The notes below the pieces were generated by a model. That model saw only the letters and a program-made list of their open reading frames with translations, was not told where the DNA came from and did no database searches. A stretch of 64,000 nt of DNA from Cololabis saira (lineage: Eukaryota > Chordata > Actinopteri > Beloniformes > Belonidae), in contig NC_084587.1 in the NCBI RefSeq assembly GCF_033807715.1, positions 25,210,517 to 25,274,516 on the forward strand, given 5' to 3'. Shown piece after piece: positions 23,218 through 33,850 of the stretch. The number at the start of each line of letters is the position of its first letter. Within the stretch, counting starts at the first letter, position 1. Position numbers and translations under genes: made by a program.

Positions 23218-23394
23218 TTCATTTATGTTATTTGTGAAGTTATTTCTTGGAAAAAGGGGCAGATCAGATAAGATTCTTCTTCTTTCTGCTTGCTTTTCAT
23301 TCACAAGTTAAGAACATTTGTATTTGTATTGAATTATTTTACTTTTTTGAATGAAATAAAGAATATAAAAAAAATAAATAAAAAATATGTCACA

Positions 23395-23597
23395 GGTGTC
23401 AAACTGAATCCCAGAAGGGCCGGTGTCCTGCATGTTTTAGATGTTTCACTGGTTTAACACACCTGATTCTAATTATCATCACCAGCTTGTCATCAAAGTC
23501 TGGATAGTTCTGTTGATGACACAGCTCCTTGTATCATGGTGCAATTAAACAGGGAAACATCTAAAACCTGCAGGGACACCCGCCCTCGAGGGCCTAT
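23395..23597. mobile_element. Palindromic MITE-like repeat nested in the Harbinger element
   Basis: CCTGCATGTTTTAGATGTTTC on the left pairs with GAAACATCTAAAACCTGCAG on the right, and the ends read GTGTCAAACTG and GAGGGCC. This is a common fish hairpin repeat whose ends read like GTGTCAAACTC...GGCC, probably hAT-related. Fragments of the same family occur at about 39914-39990 and 42085-42130. Confidence 0.6.
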
Positions 23598-23839
23598 TTA
23601 AATAAATGTGCATATTTAAATGGTGGCGTGGACAGGGATGAGTCTGGTACTCCTATATGTGCGCTCAATTGCACGTTGATTGGGATGTACAAAGGAATTG
23701 TGCTTGGATTCATGCCTACGCACAGTTTCATACATCTGGATATTTTGTGCGTAGGACGTTTTCTGGATTTAAGCGTACGCCATGTTTCAGTAGGAAATCC
23801 ACGCAAGTCTTTGTACATGAGGCCCCAGATATTTGGCAC

Positions 23840-24760
23840 TTAAGTAATTAGACCAGTTCAACTGCTCATTGACAAAAATAACCTAACTGCGAATCACATG
23901 GCTCAGCATATTTCGTCTAGGCATGTAGGCATGGTCAAGACAACCTGCTGAAGTTCAAAGCAAGCATCACAATCAGGAACAAAAGGGATTTTGACCAGCC
24001 TGCCTGGAAGCAACAACTATATCGCATTCAGAGTATTCCAGGAACTGCTGATCTTCTGGGATTTTCACACACAATCGTTTCAAGGGTTTACAGGAAATTA
24101 TTTGAAAAAAGAAAAAAAATATCAAGTGAGTGGCAGTTTGTTGATGCCTGAGGTCAGATGAGAATGCCCAAACTAGTTTAAAATGATAGAAAGGCAGCAG
24201 TAGCTCAAAAGACCAACACACGCACGACGGATCAAACCCTGAATTAGATGGACCAAATCATGCCAGTTGCCACTCCTATTAGAAAAGAACAGGAAACTCA
24301 GGGTTCAATTGCGCCAGCTCATCAAAATGAGACGATAGAAGATTTGAAAGAAATTGCCTGTTCTGATGAGACTCAAATTATGCAGTGACTTTAAGATGGC
24401 AGGGTCAAAATTTAGTGTAAACAACATGAAAGCATAGTTCCACCCTGCCTTTCATCAGCAGTTCAAGTTGTTTGAGGTGTAATGGTCTTGAGGATATTTT
24501 TAGCCCCTCAGTACCATTTGAGAGCATTGCTAAAATCCCAGAGCTGACCTGAGTGATGCTGCTGACAAACTTTATCCCTTTATGACCACAATATACCCAT
24601 CTTCTGATGGATATTTTCAGCAGGACAACATCACAAAGATCAAATAATCTAGAACCAGTTTCTTGAGCAGGGCAGCGAGATCACTTTATTCAAATGGCCT
24701 AAGTGGACTTCTGTGTCCTAGAGAAGAACATGCTTTGATGTGATACATGCAAATGATTCA
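23840..24760 (+). pseudogene. Tc1/mariner transposon relic (degenerate transposase)
   Basis: The DNA follows, with many substitutions, a widespread fish Tc1/mariner element: GTCAAGACAACCTGCTGAAG, then TTCCAGGAACTGCTGATCTT with CTGGGATTTTCACACACAAT (the helix-turn-helix part), later CCACTCCTATTAGAAAAGAACAG, GATGAGACTCAAATTATGC, ACCCATCTTCTGATGGATAT and TTTCAGCAGGACAACAT, the last near the second catalytic aspartate. Stops and indels are frequent and no long frame survives. The terminal repeats were not resolved. Confidence 0.7.
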
Positions 24761-24839
24761 CGAACCACAATTTTAAAGATGGTGGAATGAAAGCAGGAAC
24801 GGAGTAAACGTTAAAGTTTGGCTGGCGATGGGTCTTTTG

Positions 24840-25142
24840 GCGATGAGAAGTTAAGTGAACAGTGGCCTCAAGCATACGTCCAGTTTAGTCGCAAAGTAGC
24901 TTAAGGGCAGCAAGGTGAAGATGTGGAAGTGGCCATCACCAACCTTAGAATATTCTCCATCTGTACAAAATGTGTGCGCAGCTCTGAAAAGATGAAAAAA
25001 CACACAAAAGTTGACTCAGCTCCACCAGTTCTGTGAGGAATGATCCAAAATTCCAACAAAATATTTGCAATAGACTTTTGGAGGTGCCACCCAAAAATAT
25101 TTCAGCTGTGTTAAACAGTATAACTATGGCTTTGTATTTCAA
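24840..25142 (+). mobile_element. Second Tc1-like transposase C-terminal fragment
   Basis: The segment with CAGCTCCACCAGTTCTGTGA, GGAATGATCCAAAATTCC and AATAGACTTTTGGAGGTGCC corresponds to the end of a Tc1-like transposase gene (a QLHQF, then EW-KIP, then L-EV pattern). It differs from the relic immediately upstream and may come from another Tc1 subfamily. Confidence 0.5.
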
Positions 25143-25279
25143 TCAAAACACATTAAATACAATTTCTGTAAAACCTTCTTGAAGGAGGAGTTTATAATGG
25201 GATTGTTTCTTATTCTGCAGTATTTTCAATGAAGCATCAGATACAGTTCAGCTGGCTCCTGACTAGTGGTTTCCCTGAC

Positions 25280-25288
25280 TTGCACTCT

Positions 25289-25355
<67 letters not shown>

Positions 25356-25356
25356 T
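25280..25356. repeat. (TTTA)n microsatellite
   Basis: About 19 TTTA units with no visible interruption. Confidence 0.95.
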
Positions 25357-26380
<1,024 letters not shown>

Positions 26381-26385
26381 CACAT

Positions 26386-27250
26386 TAGGGATGCAACGGT
26401 TCTCGGTATAAAACCGAACCGTTCGGTTCACCCTCCAGGGTTCAATATGCCCTTGTGTGCCGCGGATTTTCGGTTTTGCCATAATTTTGTATTAATGCTT
26501 TACAATCTGCGTGTTTGTGCCGTGCCTGCTGCAGAACAGCACTCCGCGAGTCACTGTGTCCGGTGTGGCTTCATTCTGGTTTGACTGTTGATTACAACGA
26601 CGATGGAGTGAAAATAGTTACAGAGCTTTTACTCCCTCCCTCTGCCACCACGGCTCCCTTCATGACATCACGTGCATTCCGGTGACAGGCAGAGAGATGA
26701 GAGAATACAGGCTGATCTCCCCACTTTGTAACTCTCCCATATCAGGGTCGCTACAATATTTTGTAATATTGTAATAATTATAATTATAATAATTATAATA
26801 ATTTACAATATTTTCGCGGAGGGAAACGATCCTCCGCTTCGCGTCGGACGGTTCACGCTGCCGCGTCGTCCATATATTTATGATAATGTACACCTCGTCG
26901 AGCATTATCCCTTATGTATTTAGTAGTGTATAATTAAGTTATTGTACTGAGTTGTCAATATTAAGAGGCTGTTGACTATAAAGAATTATAGTAATTTACA
27001 TTTTGAAAAGTGACAAGCGAAATGAACAGATAATTTTGAAAAAAGGCTGATTTATGGTTCCGCGTTACACCAACGAAGAGCATACAGCGTAGGGGTACGC
27101 GTCGACGTGCACCCCTACGCCGTATGCTCTGCGTCGATTTAATGCAGAACCATAATTCAGGTTTAACTCAAACTGAAACCGAACTGAAACCGTGGCACAA
27201 AAACCGAAACCGAAACTGAACCGTGGGCTACCTGAACCGTTGCACCCCTA
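26386..27250. mobile_element. Non-autonomous hAT-type element in a TA microsatellite
   Basis: The left end reads TAGGGATGCAACGGTTC and the right end, reverse-complemented, TAGGGGTGCAACGGTTC (one mismatch). Such ends are typical of a large fish hAT group. The flanks give an 8-bp duplication with one mismatch (ATACACAT at 26378-26385, ATATACAT at 27251-27258), the size expected for hAT. No transposase frame survives. A 112-bp MITE sits inside (27048-27159), and a TAAT-rich imperfect palindrome lies at 26755-26815. Confidence 0.8.
27048..27159. mobile_element. Palindromic MITE (GGC-site family), copy 1
   Basis: Ends TGATTTATGGTTCCGCGTTA and, reverse-complemented, TGAATTATGGTTCTGCATTA bracket a nearly palindromic core with CGTAGGGGTACGCG. 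Flanks are GGC (27045-27047) and GGT (27160-27162). Four copies occur in the window. The sequence resembles the teleost Angel-type MITEs as I remember them. Confidence 0.75.
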
Positions 27251-27256
27251 ATATAC

Positions 27257-27258
<2 letters not shown>

Positions 27259-27355
<97 letters not shown>

Positions 27356-27374
27356 TGTATATACACATATATAC

Positions 27375-27428
<54 letters not shown>
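27259..27428. repeat. (TA)n followed by (TG)n microsatellite
   Basis: A TA array up to about 27354, a short TACTGTATATACACA linker, then about 25 TG units from about 27379. Confidence 0.95.
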
Positions 27429-27430
<2 letters not shown>

Positions 27431-27848
27431 CCTTTAGTGTTTTGTGCATCAACAATTGCACCCACAATTATGATCAATAGTTGTTCTAAAAGCAATATTT
27501 AGAAAGGTTTGAGTCTTTGAGAGGCAAAGATGGGGAGAATTTTCACTTTATTAGAAATATGCAAGTTTTACCAACTAAAGTGTATACAATTGAAAATTTC
27601 AAGGAATATAAAGGAATTTAAGCACTTAAAAGACAAGCTTAAACTTGGACAGCCTGGGTCCCTCAGACACTGCATTCAAAACTGTCATTCATCAGTAACT
27701 AGCATAGGCACATAAGCAAATGTACATAAAACAAGGTGCATATTTGCAGTTGATCTTCTTCTTCAGTTTGCATCAAAATACAAAACACATCGAATAGGAC
27801 GAAGGACAGAGACAAATTCGAGTCTCATTGCTTCGGTATGATCACCAT
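27429..27848. other. No gene recognised
   Basis: Short AT-rich spacer between the microsatellite and the first SANT-type TIR element; no gene-like signal. Confidence 0.5.
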
Positions 27849-28573
27849 TGGCGCTTTTCCACTAGTACCTACTCAGCCTGTCTCGACTCGCCTTGCCTCG
27901 GTTTGGCGCTTTCCCACTAGGGGTCTAACCGTGCCGAGTAGATACCTTTTCTGTAACTACTCTGCCGAGGTTCTAAGCGGCTGAGTCAGGTGCATCTGAC
28001 GTCATCACACTACATGCCACTGATTGGTCAGGCGGTTGGCTCGTCAGACATCTGAGTCAGGATGTGGACATCAGCGAAAGAGTGACTCTGACGACGGCTT
28101 CTTGTTCATTTTATTCGACAGGCAATGGCAGCACAAAAGTCTGTTTTGTGATGGAACTCTGAGTTGGAGATGTTCCTAAACCTGGTGGCTGAGGATAGAA
28201 TTAAAAAGGAATGTAGACGGGCGATAAGGAACGACAAGATCTACTAGGAGCTCTGTCACTGCTCGTGGCTACCAACTGACTTTTCAGCACTTCTTGGACT
28301 TCTTGGACTTCTCTCACCCTCATTTTTTAACTTGATATCAAACACAAGCCACAGACCCAGCAGCACATCTACCATCTCCTCCAGGTTCTACATCTTTAGT
28401 GTTGTTGTCTTCTTTGTTTTGATCACACAATCAAATACGTCACAGCAGCTTTGCTTCAACCCCGCCCACTTCTGCTCCAGGTGCTAAATTGTTATGGAAA
28501 AGAAACCAGGCCGAGTTGAGTTGAGCCGAGCTGAGATGAGTAGAGCCCGGCTAGTACTAGTGGAAAAGTGCCA
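27849..28573 (+). mobile_element. TIR element of the TGGCGCTTTTCCACTAGTAC family, copy 1
   Basis: Ends TGGCGCTTTTCCACTAGTAC and, reverse-complemented, TGGCACTTTTCCACTAGTAC bound 725 bp. The interior encodes a broken piece (EMFLNLVAEDRIKKE, then RRAIRNDKIY, then a stop) resembling the Myb/SANT-like DNA-binding protein found with Harbinger-type elements. Flanking triplets are CAT and TAT, so this copy has an imperfect duplication. Related copies are at 29923-31219, 36149-37909 and 37053-37640, with a fragment near 54895-55040. Confidence 0.75.
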
Positions 28574-28597
28574 TATGACAAATATTACTCCAACTAA

Positions 28598-29218
28598 GGG
28601 CCCGATTTACTAAGATCTAAATAAGACCTAAATAAAGAGTACTAAATTGCGTGTGCACTGAAAAAGTTTGCGCGTGCTGTTACTGCACAACACCGGGGTA
28701 TGACTGCAGAACAAGTATAGGCGCACAATGAGAAACACTTTTTTCTTCATGAAAACACGTGATTTATTTATTATCACAATTAAAAAAATGAATGTGCCTC
28801 CTGTGGGAACCTTTTGCTGAATAATACTTTGCTGAATGTTGAATTTAACATTCAAATAAAATATTTCTCCTTTTGCATGTGGAGATTAGCACCTTCCTTT
28901 CGAACGTATTAAATACAGACGCAATCACAATCCACGCAAAAACTTTCAGGCTTGGTAAATCTCATTGCGCGTGGTAAATGGACCAATTTGCATCTTTCCC
29001 TCTTTCCCTTTCCCCATTTAGCGATTTCTGGTGGGTACGCCCCATATTGATTATTCATCAGGGCAAAAGTACTAAATGGATTGCGTGTGCTATTTTGCGC
29101 ATTTGAGAGGCGCAGTCCTCTTTGCACGCTGTTAGTAGATCAGCTGGCACTTTGGTTTGCGGGTGCTGTCAAGTTTGCACACGTTTTTACACACGCAAAC
29201 CTTTAGTAAATCGGGCCC
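28598..29218. mobile_element. Harbinger-like non-autonomous element with TAA duplication
   Basis: Perfect 16-bp inverted ends (GGGCCCGATTTACTAA) and flanking TAA on both sides (28595-28597 and 29219-29221). A 3-bp TWA duplication and GGGCC-type ends fit PIF-Harbinger. The 621-bp interior shows GTTTGCGCGTGC-type motifs but no transposase frame. Confidence 0.8.
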
Positions 29219-29299
29219 TAAGAGGTGTATTAATGTGCTAAATGAGGAGGAAAAGGCAAATGAGCTTAAAGCTTAAGAAGAAAACAGCTATGGATGGTG

Positions 29300-29922
29300 G
29301 ACCTGAATCAGGCCCTGGAGTATTTACTATTGACCAGCATGCCGTGGAGAGACTTTTTTCAGACATCTGTCCTAAAAAGGACTCCAGATGGCATCTCTGG
29401 GCGCCTATTGAAGTCCTGTAGCAAAGAACTACAGTCATGTTGTCCCCTCTACTTGGAAAAGTAAAGGGGACAACATGACTCGGTTTGCTTATAAGTGCAA
29501 CAGAAGTACTGAGGTTTGCCATTTTAGCTGTGACCCATGTCATCAACAAACACTCTAGCTCATGTGCACGTCTTTTATTTGTGTATTTTAGTTCAGCTTT
29601 TAATAAGTTGCAGACATATGTTTTAATTTGCAGATTAATTGATTTTAATGTCATCCTTTTATTATTCAACAGTACTCGTTGTTTCAAAAAATGATCTTGA
29701 ACTAATTATTCATGCTTTTGTCATCTCGTTTGGGCTACTGCAACAGTTTGTTTTCTTGCCTAAACAGGAAAGAACTGTGTCATCGGCAGCTGGTCCAAAA
29801 TTCTGCAGCAAAGCTGATTACTTGCTCTCAATGAAGGGCTCACATCACCCCAATTTTAAAAACTCTTCACTGGCTCCCCGTCCCTTCTCGTTTTAACTTT
29901 AAAATCTTGATGCTGACATTTA
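29300..29922 (+). mobile_element. L2/CR1-like LINE, 5' part of a split copy
   Basis: Degenerate translation shows RRTPDGISGRLLKSC-like, VYFSSAFN-like and ITPILKTLHWLPVPSRFNFK-like pieces, the order found across LINE reverse transcriptase and its C-terminal domain, with large internal deletions. The copy is cut at 29922 by the TIR element and continues at 31223. Removing that element and one TTA restores an in-frame LTFRALHGQAPSY-type junction. Confidence 0.75.
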
Positions 29923-29955
29923 TGGCTCTTTTCGACTAGTACCTACTCCGACTGG

Positions 29956-30640
29956 TCACACAACACCGACGCCCTGTACAAGAAGGGCCAGAGTCGACTC
30001 CACCTGCTGAGGAGACTGAGGTCCTTCGGTGTGTGCAGGGAGCTCCTAAGGACTTTTTACGACTCTGTGGTAGCGTCTGCCATATTCTATGCAGTGGTCT
30101 GCTGGAGCTGCGGGAGCTCGGAGAGAGACAGGAGGGCTGGCTCGGTTCTTGGTTGTGCTCTGGACTCTGCCGAGGAGGTGGGTGAGAGGAGGATGCTGGT
30201 CAAGCTGAACTCCATCATGGACAACCCCTCTCACCCCCTACATGACACTGTGGGAGCATCAGCAGCTCCTTCAGCCAAAGACTGCTCCACCCGCTGTAAG
30301 AAGGAACGCTACCGCAGGTCCTTCATCCCCACAGCCATCAGACTCTATAATAACCAACTGTAAACCTGTCTCTTTATAAGTGCAATAACCAGTAAATACC
30401 TCAAATACCTCAAGTATTTTTGAAAATATTTATACATTTTTTGTAAATATTATCAATTTTTTTTTGGTGTTTACTATTTTTTTCTCTCTTGTACATACTC
30501 TTTTTCTACTTTTTATATTGCTCTTTTTATTATCTAACCACTTATTGGTTATTTCTATTTTAAATTTTTTGTATAAAGTGTGTGTGTGTTTTGGCTGCTG
30601 CACGACGAATAAAGTCTTCTATTCTATTCTATTTTATTCT
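29956..30640 (+). mobile_element. CR1/Rex-like LINE 3' end nested in the TIR element
   Basis: Open from about 30031 to 30360: KKGQSRLHLLRRLRSFGVC upstream, then RTFYDSVVASAIFYAVVCW, RRMLVKLNSIMDNPSHPLHD and KKERYRRSFIPTAIRLYNNQ ending in a stop. This is the C-terminal region typical of fish CR1-like LINE ORF2. It is 5'-truncated and ends in AATAAAGTCTTC plus a short TTCTA repeat, the usual LINE 3' end. It is less decayed than its host, so it is a later insertion. Confidence 0.85.
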
Positions 30641-30797
30641 AAAAGTCTGTTTCGTGATCCAACTCTGAGGTGCAGATGTTCATAAACCTGGTGGTTGAGG
30701 AGAGAATTAAAAAGGGATCTAGACGGGCGATAAGGAACGACCAGATCTACCAGGAGCTCTGTCACTTCTCAGCCGCTCGCGGCTCTCAGCTGAAGGC

Positions 30798-30907
30798 TGA
30801 TTTATAGTTCCGCGTTACACAAACGCAGAGATTACGGCGTACGGTACGCGGCGACGCCACCCTACGCCGTAGGCTACGCCGTTGATTTAACGCGGAACCA
30901 TAATTCA
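30798..30907. mobile_element. Palindromic MITE (GGC-site family), copy 2
   Basis: Ends TGATTTATAGTTCCGCGTTA and, reverse-complemented, TGAATTATGGTTCCGCGTTA; flanked by GGC at 30795-30797 and 30908-30910. The 110-bp palindromic core contains CCCTACGCCGTAGGCTACGC. Confidence 0.85.
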
Positions 30908-31222
30908 GGCTTTATTTCTCATCAGCGCCGACGAAAAAAAAATTAAAAATGACGCCGCTTGAAGCTTCTTTCACTCTCATTTTTTAACTTGATATCGAAC
31001 ACAAGCCACAGACCCAGCAGCACATATGTCATCTCCTCCAGGTTCTACATCTTTAGTGTTTTTGTCTTCTCTGTTTAGATCACACAATCTAATACGTCAC
31101 AGCAGCTTCGCTCCAACCTGCCCACTTCTCACCTGTGTGTCGAAAAACAAACGAGGACAAAGCGGGTGGAGGCGGTACGAGGCGTGACAAGCTGAGTAGG
31201 TACTAGTCGAAAAGGGCCATTA

Positions 31223-31650
31223 GAGCTCTACATGGTCAGGCCCCCTCCTATATGAAGGACCTACTATGCCCCTACACTCAATCTCGGAAGCTGCGATCAT
31301 TTGGCCAGAGCTTTCTCATGGTCCCTCGTACCCGCTTTAAGATGCGAGGAGGTCGCTCCTTCCAGGCCGTCGCAACGAGGCTCTGGAATGATCTCCTGCT
31401 GTCTCTATGTCCGCTGGACTCCATCGACACAGAGCAAAATTAAAACCCACCTGTTTCTCCAAGCTTTTAAACATCAGTAATGAGAGGGTTGTTTTATGAC
31501 CATCATGTGGATTTTATGTAATTTTATTCTAGGAGCTTTTATCTTGTTTTTATTGTATTTTTACATTTATTGTATTGTTTTTATTCTTTGTGAAGCACCT
31601 TGTGAAATTCCCCTGTCTGTGAAAGGTTCTATCTAAATAAACTTTACTTA
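31223..31650 (+). mobile_element. L2/CR1-like LINE, 3' part of the split copy
   Basis: It continues the LINE from 29922: RALHGQAPSYMKDLLCPYT, KLRSFGQSFLMVPRTRFK and GGRSFQAVATRLWNDLL-type residues are the usual LINE ORF2 C-terminus. The 3' end reads CTATCTAAATAAACTTTACT followed by a TTAC-type tail, typical of fish L2-like 3' ends. Confidence 0.8.
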
Positions 31651-31661
31651 CTGACTTACCA

Positions 31662-32420
31662 CAGGGGTGAATGATCTCACCGGCTCTGTTCACCCTGTAT
31701 ACAGATGCATGTAGAAGTTTATATACAAATAATCACATGGTTAAGTTCTCAGACGACTATTTTTTGGAAATTCAGAGCTCTGTTACATGGTGTGAAGGTA
31801 ACTACCTTATCTTGAATGTGAATAAGACTAAGGAAATAGTGTTCGATCCTCAAGGAGTGGGTGACCATAGGCCCGTGACCAGCTACATCCAAGCCATTGC
31901 TCAGGTGCAGTCATACAAATATCTAGGTGTCTTTATTGAAAACACACATACCTGGAGCACACGCAGACTACAGCAACAGTTGCATTTTCTACAAGCTGTA
32001 AACAAGCTGTTACATCTAATTAATGTGGCTGGAATATTCATCAGTATTAAAATGCACTTCTCCGTTCAGAATATTTATGAACAGCCCACTTTGCAATAAG
32101 CAAATACGATGATCAGCGATCCATCGCATATCATGCACAGCAAGTATGAGATGTTACCGTCGTGCAGAAGGTAGTTCCACACTGCAGACCGAACAGATTA
32201 AAAAAACTTCTTTGTGCCTGTGTCAATTAAGCTGATTGATGGGGTCAGGTAGGACCAGGGCTCAGCTTTGGTTGTAGGATACAGGTTAGTATTTATTTAA
32301 TGTGTGTTTAATGTGTTGTGTTGTAAGGTTGTTCTGTGTTGTGGCTGCAGCATGGGCAGAATGGCCCAGAACGATTTCTTTTTTGGGAGACAATAAAGTT
32401 AATCTTGAATCTTGAATTAC
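31662..32420 (+). mobile_element. CR1/Rex-like LINE fragment just upstream of the receptor exon
   Basis: One frame (31671-32099) reads SPALFTLYTDACRSLY, FSDDYFLE (degenerate FADD box), LILNVNKTKEIVFD and YKYLGVFIENTHTWS, all parts of a LINE reverse transcriptase. The copy starts within the RT domain (5'-truncated) and ends with GACAATAAAGTTAATCTTGA and a short TTGAATC repeat. It lies in the intron, about 130 bp before the exon 2 splice acceptor. Confidence 0.8.
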
Positions 32421-32522
32421 AATGACATCCCACTATGGCAGGATATAAATGGTACTTTTAAAAACAAACTGCTGATGTTCTCATCCCTATGTATTCTGTC
32501 TCTGACCCGGGTCCTCCCATGT

Positions 32523-32552
32523 CTCTTCTGTGGATGTTTGTCATATTTGTAG
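32523..32552 (+). promoter_or_regulatory. 3' splice acceptor before melatonin receptor exon 2
   Basis: The TTTGTCATATTTGTAG tract ends in AG at 32551-32552. The following GT joins a G from exon 1 to make the Gly codon (phase 1). This is the known position of the single intron in vertebrate melatonin receptor genes, in the first intracellular loop between ...RNA and GNIFVVS. Confidence 0.85.
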
Positions 32553-33421
32553 GTAACATCTTTGTGGTGAGCCTGGCAGTGGCAGACCTTGTGGTGGCGA
32601 TCTACCCGTATCCTCTGGTCCTCACCTCCATTTTCCACAATGGCTGGAACCTGGGTTACGTCCATTGCCAGATCAGCGGCTTCCTCATGGGCGTCAGCGT
32701 TATCGGCTCCATCTTCAACATCACCGGCATCGCCATCAACCGTTACTGCTACATCTGTCACAGCCTCAAATATGACAAGCTGTACAGCGACAAAAACTCT
32801 GTCTGCTATGTGTTGCTAATATGGGCGCTGACTGTTGTGGCCATTGTGCCCAACCTGTTCGTGGGTTCGCTTCAGTATGACCCACGAGTTTACTCCTGCA
32901 CCTTTGAGCAGTCAGCCAGCTCAGCGTACACAATCGCAGTGGTTTTTTTTCACTTCATTTTACCTATCATGATTGTCACCTACTGCTACCTGCGTATTTG
33001 GATATTGGTCATACAGGTGAGGAGGAGGGTCAAACCAGACAATCGACCCAAGCTGACGCCACATGATGTTCGAAACTTTGTGACAATGTTCGTTGTTTTT
33101 GTGCTCTTTGCCGTCTGCTGGGCACCTCTCAACTTCATTGGACTGGCTGTAGCAATCAAACCAGAGGTGGTGGTTCCCCTTATCCCTGAGTGGTTATTTG
33201 TGGCCAGCTACTTCATGGCCTACTTCAACAGCTGCCTTAATGCCATCGTGTACGGTGTGCTGAACCAGAACTTCCGACGGGAGTACAAGCGAATTATAGT
33301 GTCGGTGTGTACAGCTCGCATCTTCTTCCAGGACAGCTCCAATGATGCAGGAGAGAGGCTGAAGAGTAAACCATCCCCACTCATGACCAACAATAATCAG
33401 GTCAAAGTAGAGTCCGTCTGA
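32553..33421 (+). CDS. mtnr1a: Melatonin receptor type 1A-like, exon 2 (partial gene)
   Basis: This exon encodes residues from [13 protein letters not shown] to the C-terminus ...[10 protein letters not shown], about 289 codons, of a G protein-coupled receptor that binds melatonin at the plasma membrane and signals mainly through Gi. Counting from the exon's first Gly: TM2 about 2-25, TM3 36-60, TM4 84-103, TM5 124-146, TM6 178-201, TM7 212-236. Family hallmarks are NRY at 63-65 in place of DRY and NAIVY at 230-234 in place of NPxxY. CWAP sits at 189-192, and Cys39 and Cys116 form the expected extracellular disulfide. The tail ([14 protein letters not shown] end) fits MTNR1A rather than 1B or 1C. 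Exon 1 with the N-terminus and TM1 is not visible upstream. An in-frame ATG at 32489 is intronic. No stop or frameshift occurs, so the gene looks functional. Which fish paralogue it is (1aa, 1ab or 1a-like) cannot be decided here. Confidence 0.95.
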
Positions 33422-33850
33422 ACCACAGCTCAAAATGGATCTCTTTAAAAAAGCTGAGTGACAAAAATACCAAATATAAATATCAAACAGTTTCTATCTT
33501 TGAGCTGTCCAGACTCATAATGTACGGTGCTATTTGACCTTTGAACAATCACAGTAAGAACAAGGGTGCATATTATTTGTCTTTTATGAAGCACTTTGAC
33601 CCTGCAGTACCTGTAGTACAGTGAATATATGATTTCTGTTTTGTTTTCTTGTTTACAGTGATAATCTATATGTATCATGCATTATATAAGTATTTATTTT
33701 GTATGAAATGTTATGTAGATATATAGTCAGATATATGAGGTTACAGTTGAATTAAAAAAGAAAAAGAAAAGAGGATAATAGGACATTGCTACAAAACCTG
33801 TTGAAAATATAACCAGAAGTTTATAAATAAAGTTAAGCAACTTTTAATTT
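33422..33850 (+). other. Probable 3' UTR of the melatonin receptor gene
   Basis: AT-rich sequence follows the TGA at 33419-33421. It contains no transposon relic that I recognise and ends shortly after an AATAAA signal. The end is inferred, not seen as a transcript. Confidence 0.5.
33826..33831 (+). terminator. Candidate poly(A) signal AATAAA
   Basis: The first canonical AATAAA downstream of the receptor stop codon, about 405 bp after it. Cleavage would fall near 33845-33860. A later signal cannot be excluded. Confidence 0.5.

Larger units (their letters stand above)
22252..23825 (+). mobile_element. PIF-Harbinger DNA transposon with CAG target-site duplication
   Basis: Terminal inverted repeats of 17 bp (GGGCCTCATGTACAAAG, perfect) bound a 1574-bp element flanked by CAG on both sides (22249-22251 and 23826-23828). 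The interior holds a broken Harbinger-type nuclease frame. The rebuilt target is close to the CWG-centred target that I recall being described for zebrafish Harbinger3-type elements. A palindromic MITE-like repeat is nested at 23395-23597. A related element with CTG duplications lies at 40451-41799. Confidence 0.85.
29923..31219 (+). mobile_element. SANT-type TIR element, copy 2, with TTA duplication
   Basis: Ends TGGCTCTTTTCGACTAGTAC and, reverse-complemented, TGGCCCTTTTCGACTAGTAC, with TTA on both sides (29920-29922, 31220-31222). Inside are a LINE insertion (29956-30640) and a GGC-site MITE (30798-30907). Between them lies a + strand piece reading MFINLVVEERIKKGSRRAIR, the Myb/SANT-like protein relic. 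Confidence 0.85.

Noticed and set aside
32489..32552. An in-frame ATG upstream of the receptor exon giving [20 protein letters not shown]
   Set aside because: It lies upstream of a good AG acceptor at the known melatonin receptor intron position, and the residues do not match TM1 or the N-terminus of the family; it is intron read-through.
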